Source: Nymphaea colorata
Taxonomy: Eukaryota; Streptophyta; Magnoliopsida; Nymphaeales; Nymphaeaceae
NCBI RefSeq assembly: GCF_008831285.2
Contig: NC_045140.1
Span: 1,405,528-1,469,527 of the forward strand
Length of the DNA stretch: 64,000 nt
Direction of reading: 5' to 3'
Both the position numbers and the translations under genes were made by a program. Positions 46,736 through 60,300 of the stretch are shown piece after piece; positions within the stretch are counted from its first letter, which is position 1; each line of letters starts with the position of its first letter. Under the pieces are notes generated by a model. It was not told where the DNA came from. It worked only from the letters and a program-made list of their open reading frames with translations, and made no database searches.

Positions 46736-49086
46736 ATCTTTTTTAAGTACTTAATCCACGATGGGCCAAGTGTGTGCAGCAACGGAAATCTTGTACTCAT
46801 GGGCCCGTTTTAGCATTTATGAATATTTCTAGAGGAAGCCTCGGCGCTCAACGTGGGTTCTGGCATCCGAGTGGCCTCGTGGGTCCCACACTCTTCCAGG
46901 TTCAGAAAATGACTAGTCAATAAGCGCCTGACGCTCGGCAGAGAGCGTAGCTGTAAGTAGTAACTCACCCGATCCGAGTCGGTTCGGACCCCCTAAAAAA
47001 CGGGTCGTCAACTGTAATGGGTCCCAGCATTCAACTCCAGTGGGTCCCACGGGAAGTTGGGTCGCTGGCGGTGACGTTGCGAATCGAATCGGCGGTACAA
47101 CCTACTCTATTCGATGGTGGGTGCCCACTTGTCGACTTGAGTTTAATTTTCTTTTTCTTACATTTTCTCTATATTTTTTCATTCATTTATTCAAAAAACA
47201 TTTTTTTGATATTTTTCATCCGTTTATTTGCAAATGTTGACTGGCAGCACAATTCAATCCATATGGCCGGTTCCTTTCTCTCTTCCTATTTATCAAAATG
47301 TAAAAAAGTGAAAAAATAGAAAGAAAGATCTTCTTTTTTTATTCATCTTCCTTTCTGGGGGATGGATCATTTCTTGAGAAAATAGAAAGTAATGGGTAGT
47401 TCTTTCTCTAAAGGATTTGATCCCCCCAACCTTTTTACCACTGAGAATTTGCCATATCGATAGTTAATTACATGGATACGTTAGATTGTTGGCAGAATTT
47501 ATTATATGCAAGCTCTGCGCCATATCATATACTTCCCCCCATTGGCAATTAATTACGTGAAAATGTTAGGTGGGCATGACACAAAAGGCATTTTGAGAAT
47601 GTAAAGTTCGATAATGCTGTCTTAAACATGAGGAAGAGCATCTTCGCATGCTTTTAATGCGATGCGTGAGGCTCCTTTTCGTTCATTAATTTATTTCCTT
47701 ATAAGATCATCAATCATTTAACAAAAGCAATCTTTTCTTTGATCCCGCTCGCATTAATGTGCCACGATGCAAAAAATCTAGGGTTACCCAAGAAACAGGC
47801 TCATATTTATGTCTCCATTAATTGGGTATGGCCTAGATATAAGGAGTTGGTCCAGCTACCAACACTATTTGCTTGGAGTGTGAGAGAACTACCTACCTCT
47901 AGAGATACGTGGAGTCTTCGTCCCATTCTCAAACCTGGGTCCAGTTATATGGGACAGCTCACGTAACCCTCGACCGACTTTGTCAAAGATAATTGAAAAT
48001 TTTGTTAACTATATGTCTCTGTCAAGAAGGTTGAATCCCCTCTCCCTTTACCCCTGCTTCGAGGTTCATGGTTGCTTCGGGACATAGATGGGAAGTAGTT
48101 GCATTCATCAATTTGAATATTGTGCATCCACCGTTTTCGTTCAGAAAGTAGTACCCATGAAAATCAAACAGACGATTGGACTTTCATTAGCTCACTAGTT
48201 GAACCAGCTATGTTACACTATGCCCCTCGAGTTAGCTTGGAAGGGTTAGGTTTGATTTACATAGTTGTTGGGCTACTCTGCTGGCTGGAACAGTACCGCC
48301 AGCCCGACTGAGCCTAGTTAAGCCCGTGCATGCAATGCACGGACCATGGGCCACCACGGACCAAGCCCAGGCTCGACCCTGGGAGCTGACGGCCGGCTGC
48401 ACCCAGCCATTGATTGACTGGTTGGGCTGTCAAGTGGATAGGCTGGCCCGTTGCGCATCTCTACATCAGCTAAGATACAAGCGCATCGAATCAGGTAATT
48501 CTTTGATCTTTAACTACACCAAATCCAAACTGTGGACAAGTCAAAACGAGAGCCCTTCTAGCTACTCTTGGTTGTACGTAGTAGAACTATTTGCTACTCT
48601 ATCTATTAGTAAAATCCCAAAGAGGTTACAAAATCCAATTATTTTTTTGCTATTTTGAATCTTTTAATATCAAGTTTAAATGTTTCAAATGAAAGTTTAA
48701 TAAGAACGTCATTTAGTATTGAAGCACCAAAATTTTGTTTTTCATTTTATCAAAAACCTCAATGAGTGAAGAATCATCGATGAAGTGCAGGAGAAATGGA
48801 ATTGGCAGGTAATTAATATAGGATCCATCCCACCTGTCAATAGGTATGTCTGTCACATTTTTGGTAACATGAGCGAAATGTTTTATGAATCTGACCCAAT
48901 GTCCATCTCAGTCTAAGAGGCAGGTGCATGAATAGTGTGTTACTGTTCCCATTGCCAAACACACCTAACCACCTTTTGTTGAGATACAGACCCCGTTCAG
49001 ATTGGCTACTGGCTGAGTGATCAATCGTTTTTGTAGACTGGTTTGACCCAACATCAAGTCATGTTCCATGTGGCTAGGCTTAAAAA
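46733..49086. other. Gene-free stretch
   Basis: No recognised gene; frames at 47017-47319, 47739-47966 and 48326-48658 match nothing known. A perfect hairpin CCGTGCAT-GCA-ATGCACGG sits at 48324-48342. Confidence 0.55.
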
Positions 49087-49303
49087 ATGTTTGGTAAGAA
49101 CGTTTGCGTTCTTCAAACACATGTTCTTAAAACACGTCCCAAAGCACCACGTATATGAATATGAGTATGTCAAAGATGTGATTGTTGAATTTGGAAACAT
49201 TATCATCATGGTTATACTATGCTCCTTAGAACAAGAATACAATATTGTTCTTGAAACATGTGCTCTAACGCAGCATTCTTCTTCTTAAACACCCCCTGAG
49301 ATC
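49087..49303. mobile_element. MITE-like element with long imperfect inverted repeats
   Basis: About 215 bp. The left part ATGTTTGGTAAGAACGTTTG...CAAACACATGTTC pairs with the right part, which reverse-complements to GTGTTTAAGAAGAAGAATGC...GAGCACATGTTTC. The arms extend about 50 bp with gaps, so the whole element could fold as a hairpin. No target duplication was identified. Confidence 0.55.
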
Positions 49304-52284
49304 GCTTTGCTAAACCCAAATCCGAATCATGATTGATATTATGTTGACCGGGCATATATGGGTTTGGATCAAAACGAATTTGACGCATTATCCGGGCATT
49401 CTTCAAGATATATCCAAAGGAAGGATGTCGTCAATTTCCTTTTTTACCAAGACGATGAACTCGACAATCAAAAAAAATTAAGTCCATGGTTATTTGGGGC
49501 CACATTGCCCCGCATTAAACGCTTTAGATATGCTTAGTTACAATTAAGGACATAAATATATCTGATTTGAATCACACATCCAACCAAATTTTTGTGAAAA
49601 AAAAATCAGATATGAAAAACAAATTAATAGCTGATTAAGAAATCAAATCCGGTTTGGATTTAAGAAACGACATCTGTTCGGATTTGGATTCAGATCTACA
49701 TAAAGTATTAAATAAATAACTTTTCTTCATCCACATTCAATTCTGAATTCGAATCCAAGTATATGAATATCCGAAAAGATGGATATGGTTAATAGTATAT
49801 CTAATTCAGATCTAATCCACTTACATCCCTAACCCTAGGTATAAGTATAACAATAATAGTGTTGGAAGAAGCTCAAGGAGCGAGTCCAATGACTAGAGCT
49901 TAGAACAGCACAATTTTATACTTAAAGAGAAGCAATAAGGCTAATAAATTTACGCAATGTTCCCCTTGTAATAGGCAGTGGGAAGAACCCAAAAAAACCA
50001 CGTTCCCGTGCCTTTAATAGACTCTAATCAAGTTGATACTTTATAATTTATCGAACCAAGTGGCATTCCAGATGAGATCAGCTTATGAACTGCTTCTAGG
50101 GACCGGGAGGGAATCCAACTTAAAAAATTGCTTTGGAAACTATAAATATTGAACAACTGATTTTTGTGCCCTCAGGTTTCAATAGAAGCATTTATACAAG
50201 CATGCACTTTTTTCAAGAAAACAACCACATGGGTGTGTCTTTCATGTTTAGAAACAAAAGAAAATAAGCCCCAACACCACGTTTGTAGATGCCCAGATCG
50301 GATCTTATAAGAAAAAGAAGTCCCATTGGGATAAACAAAAAAAAAAATCATGTGCTTTAGAGGCCAGATTGGATCTTATAAATAAACTAAGTTCAAGCTA
50401 TTAATTGTTATACTATTTAAATGACTGATCTATACATTAGAAAGAAAGAGAGCGTCAAGTTGAAGACCCTGAACAAAGTTCCAACTCTATCATTTGTGTA
50501 TGCCCGGATGCCCTGCTGAGTGGGCCAGCTCTTCTTTCTTTTTGTGGTGAACAGACTTTCATTGAGTTATGCATACTGTTATGTGGGTTTATTAGTAACT
50601 TCTCTTAGAATGTCAAATTAATGTTATTGATTTCTAATTTTATTTTGATATTGTATGTATGTGGGCTCAATATATGTTGTTGTCATAATTTTATAAAGAG
50701 AGTCAATAATGGTTACGATATGAAATACAATTTAGTACTGAAAAAGGAGAGTTAAAAGAGTTATGCAACAATAAGAATTTAAGGGGGCTATTTATATGAC
50801 CCTTCATCATCCATATAAAGCTCGGAGATCGATATATAACAATTATCTTTGGGCGGTACATGGAGAAAGTCGCTCCTTTCTCCTCGCCCCCAAGGTTTAG
50901 AGTTGTTTCGGGGACCTGGGTGATCCTATAGTACACCTTTTAATTTGAATTAGTGACTTAGACCTTAGACATTCGGATATAAAAAAATCGTATTGAACTA
51001 ATTATTTTCATGAAACAACAGTTATGGATGTAAATCAAGGCTACAATTTACATAAAATTTATTTGTGTGGACAGACTCCATGGCATGGTTTTGATGATAC
51101 TTTTTTCTTTCAGCAAACAAACACAGATCATGAAAAATGTGAACTACGGGTGCTCCACATATATTAGTTTTGATACTCATTTTTGTTGCATTTTGGAAAG
51201 TGCGGCAGCAAAATAAAGCATATTATTCATCTGTTAGATGCGGGGCCCCTTATGCATACACAGTCACTTCACTCGTACCCTGAATGAGTATTTAAAGCGT
51301 TTGTGCTACAGACATGGCGATATTTTATTAGGAAGATTCATTTCTCAAGGTAACTTGGAATACTATATAACTTCAAGACATTTACCATCTCACATCATTA
51401 ATTTATTAGGCATCTTTTACAACTCTTGTCCATAAGTATCTGCACGTAGATACATATTTTTTTACCATTTATTCGGAACTTGCAGCAATCCTCTTAGGAC
51501 CTGAATATCATGTCCAAAACCGTACCGGGTGCGCCTTTCAAGTAAAAACGTACCTAAAACATCTCAAATGTCGATGCACCAAATGTTGCATGTCAAGGCT
51601 ATTAATAGCACCTTAGCAAGAGGCCGGGTTTAGGTCAAAGTACCACCCTCGGGCCCTCTACAACTCGGGCTTGGCTCGGCTCATGTACATACCTGATGGT
51701 CCGAGTCGGGTCACTGTCTCTGACGAGGCCCAAATCATGGTAATGTGAAAATTGTCATAGTTGTTAAATAGAATGTAGTTTTTTCTTTTATGTATATTGG
51801 ACATTTCATATTTTGCTGTTCGATTTAAATGAATAATTAAAAATTATATGAAATCTCGAAAAGGGTTGACGCAATGGTCAATCAAGACGGGATTGGTAGG
51901 CGGTCAGCTTTCATTTTGAACTTTAAAAACAATTTTCTGTATTGCAAAAGAAGGGAACATTGACAAGCAAGTCTAAGTACGACAAGAACGACACCCGAAA
52001 GCAGACTCTATATCCTATGATATGAGGAGGTTTGGATTTTCTGATATGATGAGGGGGTTTCGATTTTCCGCCAAAAGGTGAGAAACACCGCTCGCCCGAA
52101 ATTAAAATTAAAAGATAGGAAGGAGGTGAAAAAATTTCTTCAAAAATTGATGGAAATGGGGCAGGTACTTGGCAGACTGTCCAACCATGTCCTTATGGCT
52201 ATGAGCCCATTGGTCTGGCTTGTCTATTGTCAGGTAGGGGGCAGGCTTTAGCCTCATAAAGACCTGCAGGTAACAGGCTGTACC

Positions 52285-52322
<38 letters not shown>

Positions 52323-55089
52323 ATCTAATACAAATTTTTTTATTTTTAAGTTTTAATTAGTCCAGATTAGCTTTAAAATATAGTAGTTGAGAAATAAAAA
52401 CGGACGTTACATCCCAATTTGGCATATTCTTTAAAAACTGATATGACATTGATATTATTACTAAGAACATAAGTACTTTTCTGGATCATATAATTGTAAG
52501 AAAGGAGTTGTATGAAGGTTGGCATGGTGGTGATAGAGCTTTCATAAACGTTGCTTACACCATTTATGCTTTGTAAAATCAATTCTGAATCGGAGACTAT
52601 AATATTGTTAACAATACGAAGAGTGGCTCGGGAACTTAGCTTGATTCAATTAGTTGTCTTTTAATGTTTTGCAAATATCTCTCAAGTTGAATGATGCGTA
52701 TGTTTGATTGACATGCATGCTAATGTTCTAACACTCACCGTGAGAGACAAATCAATTCATGAGACAGCATAAATTAAGTCACAATGGTAATAATCCAGCT
52801 TAAGGTAAGCTGGTTGGTCTCTTTTTAAGAGGTAAACTCTATATTTGGCTTGAATGAATTACCATTATCATGTTGTCTTGGAGGAGGACGAGTTACATTA
52901 ATGTGCCTCGTTAGGTCATGATCAACCATAAGACTTTCAATCTAAGGATGCCAAAGGAAATAGTAAGATCAATCTAACTTGATAGAAACAAGGTTGCAAA
53001 AACTGTTCATTGATTATAAAATATGGTAAATTCATAACATATTGTAACAAGTGTTCAACCAATCTACTCCTTGTTTTGGTGTAGATTCTTGGAACAATAA
53101 CAATGTATTACCGATGTCAAACGATCTTGAGTGTAACTGTTGAATGCAATGAGAGACATTGTTAACTATTAGTTTGATGAATTGTTGGAGGCCATACAAA
53201 ATGGCGAGCAACATACCAAACAACCTCTAGACTCAGGCACTTGGTTTGACTATTGAACAACCTTATATGCCAACAAGTTTTTGCCTACCTCTTCTTCAGT
53301 ATTCATCTAGAGAGAAAGTATTATTTGTAATGGAGTTTTAAAGTTTTGATCTTTGATTTTAAGGCCTAGGTTACAATAAATGGCAAGTAACCGTTCTTCC
53401 TCTTAGCAAACTCTTCCAGCTTGTTGTATGTTTATCTTTACCTCTTGCCTTTCTCAATGTTCATGAAAACCCAATTTAGTCTCAATCCATCTTTGTAATT
53501 TGGAGGATGCTAGACACACTAAAATTCCTTCACCCGTTTGATCATGAATGACTTTGTTTATGATGGGTTTGGCAAACCATATAACCGCTTGACATGCAAT
53601 TAAGATCCAACGCTTTTAAATTTCCTCATAATAGTAGAAACTAAGGCTTCCCCATATGCTAAGAGTTCTGTTTGACATTACTTGGGTTATTAAAGTGAGG
53701 GCATAATAAATCTCAAACTTGTGTCCAATTTTTTCTACTTGTACAATCCAAGAAACTATTAGCACTTACCTTATAGAGCACACAAATTTTGGCATAGTGA
53801 AGTTTAATTCTTTAGTGGTACTAAGTAGGCATCATGTCACGTATTTTAAAATAGAGAATAAGAGTTGCACAAGGGTGGTGAAAGCTGTCGACACAAATCC
53901 ATATATATCATTTCCAAACAACACTATGGTTCCACATCAATGCCACTGTGATGTCGAGAAAAAAATTTTGCCATCCTCCTAATAATTCGTTCTTCCAGAA
54001 ATACTAACACAATGTCATATGAATTTGTTCCAAAAATTGGGGCAGATTCATGAAATATTGCCCTCTAAGGGTCTGCTGGCTGCCAGGCCTTTACCCATTC
54101 GTTGTGGCCGTCGCTATTTCAACTACCACTACCAACCATATTCTCTTACCAATTTGGGCTTTGCTTAGGAGTGAGACAAGTGATCCATCACAACTACAGA
54201 AGCATTATTAATGCCTTATTTCTCAAGTGCCCTTCAATTTTTTGGTACATTTTTGGTATATTCTCCACTAATTACCTCTGAAAAGGAGGTGGACAAGGTA
54301 ACTCCATGATTAATTTATACCACTTAGTTGCCATTAAACAAGCTGTAGAGTTTGTGGTGTTGCTAACCACTCCACTTTGTCATACTTTATTTGATGTGAG
54401 AAAGAACATCAGCAACTTATTGGGCAAACAAGGCACTTTCATGGATCAACCATTAGAAAGGCCATTTGATTTTGTGAGACTAACCTTTGAGAATGGACCT
54501 ATCTCAGGTGCCATTATGGGTGTAATTATGTTATAAACACAATTATGAATGCCGATCGGCCTAAATGCCAACATTATGATTTCCTTTATCCACCTTTGGG
54601 ATCACAACATTGATGCCTTTCAACATATTCTTCTGGAACCCAAAATAAAGAGTTGAACAAGTAAGCATGTTTCCAAAAATGTCTCAAAACTATTTGAAGA
54701 ATAAACCCAGAAAGGCATCAAGGGCTACATGCATGTTGGCATAACTCATGCTATACAAGGAAAGTGAGAGATGGCAACATTCACTTTAGCCATCGCAGTG
54801 TTTGCCATGGCGTGGAAAAGGATGATTTTTCTGGCCTGTAAAAATTCATTGTCATAGAGACTTTTCGATGCAACATTGCTTCTTCATTGCTGATTAACAC
54901 ACATAATTCAACCCTAATAATTGATTTCTTTTTATACATCCTCCTCTCCACCCTGATCCACCTCGAACTGAATACTTAACTGTCAGGAGAAAATCTTTCA
55001 TAATGGGCCTCCATTCAATAACAAAACCATGATATTTTGGCTCATGAGAACTCAAGTTGCAAGTACATGCTTGATGTGTGCACCCCATG
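49304..55089. other. Long gene-free stretch
   Basis: About 5.8 kb without a recognisable gene. Frames such as 53719-53982 (+), 54306-54536 (+) and 53032-53223 (-) are short and match no family. The 52860-55000 part reads like very old transposon DNA. An (AG)n run lies at 52290-52319. Confidence 0.5.
52290..52319. repeat. (AG)n microsatellite
   Basis: About 15 AG units. Confidence 0.95.
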
Positions 55090-55295
55090 TAATCTTAATG
55101 TTACTGATTTATCCTCTTTTGCAATCAGTTTCGCTACAGCACCTGCTGCTCTAGCTAATTGTCCACCCTTTCCAAGTGTTATTTCTATGTTATGTATGGT
55201 CGTGCCTAAGGGCATACCGGTTGAAGTAGATTTTTCTTTTTTATCAATCAAAATCTCTTCCCAAACTGTACAAGCTTCTTCCAAAGCATATGGCT
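55090..55295 (-). pseudogene. rpl2: Plastid rpl2 fragment (nuclear plastid DNA)
   Basis: The minus strand encodes [20 protein letters not shown] and then [17 protein letters not shown], nearly identical to the start of exon 2 of plastid ribosomal protein L2. Sequence before it on the minus strand (about 55238-55295, CAAGCTTGTACAGTTTGGGA region) does not fit L2 exon 1 and is best read as the end of the rpl2 group II intron, so the unspliced plastid DNA was inserted. Similarity fades after KSVTLRL at about 55100. The copy is short and carries substitutions; it cannot make L2. Plastid rather than mitochondrial origin is from memory of the sequence. Confidence 0.82.
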
Positions 55296-55520
55296 TTCTG
55301 GATGTAGATGATGATATCTAAACAGATGGATCTTATATGAATCGTATGATGAAGTACCACACGAGTGGATATATAGGAATCCAAATCTACCATATAATTT
55401 TTATGTCATCACAATGTCATTTTCTATTTTTGAAATGAAACCTTTGATGGGGGTAGCCCACACCAGCCCACGTATACCACTGGCAAAGCGTAGAGACAAG
55501 GGGTTGGCAAGGGTTATGGC

Positions 55521-55689
55521 CATTAGCGGAGCCAAAAATTTTTTTTGGTGGGGTAACTCTTTCAATACCTTTAATTTCTTTGGGACACTTACATATATAA
55601 CAATCAGATATATCAAAACATTAACATATATATTAAACTACTTCTGTGAGGCTGGTGTGGGTGGCCACCATGTGGCTACGCCACTATGG
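55521..55689 (+). mobile_element. hAT-like MITE, palindromic-core family
   Basis: About 169 bp from CATTAGCGGAGCCAAAAATT to GGCTACGCCACTATGG (reverse complement CCATAGTGGCGTAGCC). GAGGCTGGTGTGGG near the right end is the worn palindrome. ATGGCC at both edges may be the remains of a target duplication. Confidence 0.6.
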
Positions 55690-57353
55690 CCCCCTTTGGA
55701 AAATTATATTGCGGCCCCTTTTGAAATCTTGAAACTAGTTCAGCCACTGTAATAAAAAATTTCTACCTCTGCCCCTGCCTCCACCACTGTCTCCAACAAA
55801 TTCAAATTGCCTTTAGTAAACAGAGACACCTGAAGGCAGCAGTTTCCAAATCAAAACTCCATTCAGTTTGGCAACTCATGAAGCTGCCTACTTGGCAATT
55901 GTGAAATGCGGGTTTCTCCAAAACATCATAGGTCACCATAATGTGAATATAAGTACAATAATATTGAAACTATATAGTGCGAAAATTATGCGGTATGTTG
56001 GAAACCTTTTGCTTATAAATACAATAATACTGAAACTATACATTGAGAAAATTATGCGATATGCTGAAAACCTTTCTATAACAGTACAGGGCGACACTGT
56101 GGAAACCCCCCTTTAATTCAAGGTAATCCTAATGCTTGTGTTGAGTAAATACACATTAAACTACTTTATATCACAGAAGGACCAAATTGTTATTTCATAC
56201 CTCAAAGCCTTAAATATCATTTCTTTAGCGAAAATGATGACAGTAACTTGGATTAAAACACTTGAGGCATTTAAGTCTCTAGTCATATACTTTAGTGTGG
56301 TGTAAAGCAATAGCCTCGGTTTCCACCTACAAGGGCTCAGCAGATCTTGCTTAGGTGAACTAAGCCTATAAGCTGAATGAAAAAGTTAGTGTTAGACACC
56401 TGAAATTGATGCTATATGGTGGCGAGGGCAAAATATTTTGAGAGCGAGAGAATTATCCCATTGCCCGGACGAGAGCCGATGCCCTCCTTCTTCCCCTTGC
56501 TTCCAGGGTTTAGAACTGTGACCATACCAAGTGGTGAGATCACCACTTACTCCAACTTATATAGAGAGATTTGTTATTCATGAAAATTCATCCATATAGT
56601 CATAAGACAAACCGAGACATTTTGGCAATGCTTCTGTATTTGAAAAAAGTGGTTTGGAGAATGAATGAAATGAAATCTGTTTCAAGAGGCACGGCATAAT
56701 TGATTGAGTATAGCTCATGTAGAAGGCATGTTGTGATTTTTGTAAGTGCTATTTTTTTGAACTGGAAAAAATGAGATCATGATACGCAAGTTGAAGGGTG
56801 CTCTGCAACCCCAACATCTAAAGTAGGGAGAATAGAGAAGCCACCAATGGTTGTTAACATCTTACTCACTCATCCAAATCCTATGGAGAGACCTTCAACT
56901 TTATCGCAAAAGATAGGTACACTTCTTTTATCACAAAAGATAAGTACACTTCAACTTTATGGGCGATGAAGTTTGAATGAAAATTTAAAAAAAATTGATG
57001 TGAATATTGTTTTTATATTAAAACTAAGAAAAGTGTAAATGAGGCAGTTTCCTGAGTATGCATTTACAGATTTGATGTCTGTGACTGTCAATTGATAAGA
57101 TCTATCTACAAGTCGATTGGAGAGTTTTTCAAAAGATCGAGAGATGTGAATTTGTTCTGTTGACAACTTTCATTATTTTAAAATTGATTAACAGAAAAAG
57201 GAATTGTTAAATTGCGGCTTTCGGGACCTTTGACCTTTGTTTTATGCAGCGGCTGTAGCCGGTCGCGCTGTCGGAACTCGGAACAAGGAAGAGAGTGTTA
57301 TACCTTGTTCCGTCATCAGGACGAGGCTTTGAAGGGGGGCTGAAAGAAACGAC
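55690..57353. other. Gene-free stretch and upstream region of the CREG-like gene
   Basis: No gene recognised up to about 57200. The last 150 bases become GC-richer and probably hold the promoter and leader of the next gene; no TATA box is called. Confidence 0.5.
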
Positions 57354-60300
57354 ATGGTCAAGCAGAAAGAAACCGCAACGGGGGTCTGCTACCTCCTCTT
57401 CTTCATCCTTCTTCATCATTTAACACCGTCAGTCTCGTCGTTTTCATCACATCTCGATGGTGGTCGTGCTCCTCTCCTCCGGGGCCCGAAGCCTGATCCT
57501 TCTAACGCAGCTGCCACCGCGCGCTGGCTCGCGGCCGAGAACGATTGGGGCGTCCTGAGGTTTCTCTCGGTCTTTCTTTCTCCTAATCCGTTTGTCATCT
57601 TCCTTTTTCTGCTTCCGTGGGTTGTTTCTCGACTTGGATACGGAATTCCGTGGAATTTAGGCGAGCATGGTCTTTTTCCTGATGTAGGTTTTGGTGAAAA
57701 AGAGAAATTTTGACGACTTTGCTCTTGGTTAACTTGTTTCTTGTTTTGGGTTTTGTGCTTGTTATGCGTTTCTTTTTCATCTTGCTAGCCTTCACATGTG
57801 ATTGTTAAATTACTTGTCTTCTTCCAAGATTTAGCCATGAATCTAATTGTCGAGCTGCTTGAAGATCGTCAGTCTCACCAGCTTCTGTTCTACATGATCT
57901 CATGAGCTTGATGGCTTGATGCCCATAGGCCATAGTCATCAACTGCAGCAAGCTGCAAACCGTTATTTACTATAATTTAATAACGTTTTTACTGGCAACT
58001 CTGGAGTCTAGAGATGAGAGGATGATAAGGTGGTAAGCCTCCTACTGCGTGTTATAGTCATAGCGGGATAGTTCTCTGTAGAGTAGAATGCATATCATCC
58101 TGTTGGACCTGTTCACAAGCCCAATTGGTCGTAGTTCAAATGCCATAAAGAAATTGATCCTGTCAATGAGAATAAAAGTTAAATTTATCTTTGATGCAAT
58201 AGTGTTGAACCGAAACTTAGAACATGTTATTACATCTACATATGCTCTCCCAGATTGTGCTAAGGAAATTTGTATGTTTTGTTTGCCTTGAACTTCGAAC
58301 AATCATTTCACACCATTTAAAGTAGGCACATATGGGGCAAGGAACATTGATGCTCTACATGTTTTTAGCATGTCTGATGTTTTTGAAGAACAATTACAAT
58401 CAATGTGCATGTTCTCTTTGAAAACTGGCTTCTGCCATTATAGAGTTGTGTGATTGAGATCAAAATTTTATGCTTTCCATGTAACACTTCCCGTGATTCA
58501 TTTCTATGTCATCAGCTGAACATATGCATATATGTATATATATAAGAGAGAGAGAGACCCTGCCACTAGTGCCGACACGACATAAATAAGGTCCATTGTT
58601 TTGAACAAAAACCTTATGCTCATCCTACTGGGTTGGAAAGAGATGTGGATTGGTTCATTTAAGAACAAACAAAATTGTTGCCAACTTGTGATGAAACCAT
58701 GGGATTGTTACCAACTGTACCAAGATCTATCAGAATGAACTGTTTTACAAAGAGATGCAGAGGCATGCTTTGAATCAGTCTTGTCAGTTTTCCTGTGTTG
58801 ACATTTCTTAAATGCTTTTAGCCTTTTTTACCTAAGAGCCTGCATCTATATTTTCAAAATACATTATTACTAAGGGGCACCAACATGCCCCAATTTTATT
58901 GATTGATGCTGACAATAGGGTGAAAATAGCAGGGGGCTATATTGGTGTGCATGCAGTGTTTCAGCAAGCAGAGGCTGATATGGCGACACAGGTCAATGCA
59001 CATTGATACTTGATGGCAATGTCAGTTGTATTTATAGATGCATGGTTGTCCAAGTTAGTCAGACAAGGACTTGTGCTTTGACTCGTTACTTTAGAAATTC
59101 TATTAGCAGAAAAGTGCTTATAATTGTTACTAGGGGGCTTACAATATAAATCCATGTCCATTGTGTAACCTGGTTGGTGGTTGACACTCTTAATCTGAAA
59201 GTTCCGGCTTGAGAGAAAAGATGACATAAGTTGATTTGACTGTCTCACCGATGGCACAAAATCTGACATCACCATCATCCTGCTAGTATTATTTAAGAAG
59301 TTCCCAGACACTTTGATATTGATACAGAGTATGATTTTGGTCGTTTGCTTATCTTTTTGATGTTCTCATTGTGCAGTACTATTTCAAGGGAACTAGGAGG
59401 AGCTCCGTTTGGGTATGGTGGTTTACTTGTTACTGTTTGCTTGATCTGTGGACATTTCCCTGATAGTTCAGTCAACTTAAGGTTCCTCCTCTTTTGAATC
59501 AGCTTAATGAAATAGTATATGAACGACATGCAGGAACGTAGTTTCATTTAGTGATGGATTACCTGGAAATGGGCATGGAATCCCTTATTTCTACTTGACA
59601 ACTCTTGATCCTACTGCAAGAAATGCCTTGAAAGATGCACGATCTTCACTTACAATCAGTGAATTCCCTCTTGGAACATGTGGTCAGAGAGATCCAGAGA
59701 ACCCTACTTGTTCAAAGCTTACTCTTACAGGAAAGGTGTGCATGTGGTATAAGTAACCCTCAATTGCATATGATGGGTGAATCTTTCCCTTATATTTGAT
59801 TGCGTGAGTGAAAGACATGGCATATATACCTTTAGTGCATAATCGTTCCAGCATACATTCTTTGTAGTGCATTCATTAGCTATGTGATACCTCTCCTCTT
59901 GTGTGTTCGGCTGTTTGGCTCCTTTTGCTTACCACTTTCTTGGTACTTGCTGACTTTTTACACCTTGGCTAACTTTGAGAAGGTACTGCACTTCAATCAT
60001 CAGTAGTTTCATAGCGCCAAGATCCATCTGCATATATTTTTACATTGTCGTTTTAGAAAGTATAATGTGTGACTTCCAATTCGATTTACTTAAGTCTGGA
60101 TTATTGTTATATTCACGTAAGTTTGACAATGGACAGACAGTAAAGATCCAATGGATCATCTCACACTGACTGAAACTTTGGTATCAACCTGATGGACCTG
60201 GTCCAAATTCAATTAAAGGCCTGATGAATTACCCCATCAAAATGCTCATTGTGGAAAGTTAATACAATTTGCAATATCACTGTGATTCTTCTATCTAATA

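Noticed and set aside
52860-55000. Suspected old gag or pol fragments
   Set aside because: No protease, reverse transcriptase or integrase motif could be found in any frame, so no element is called.
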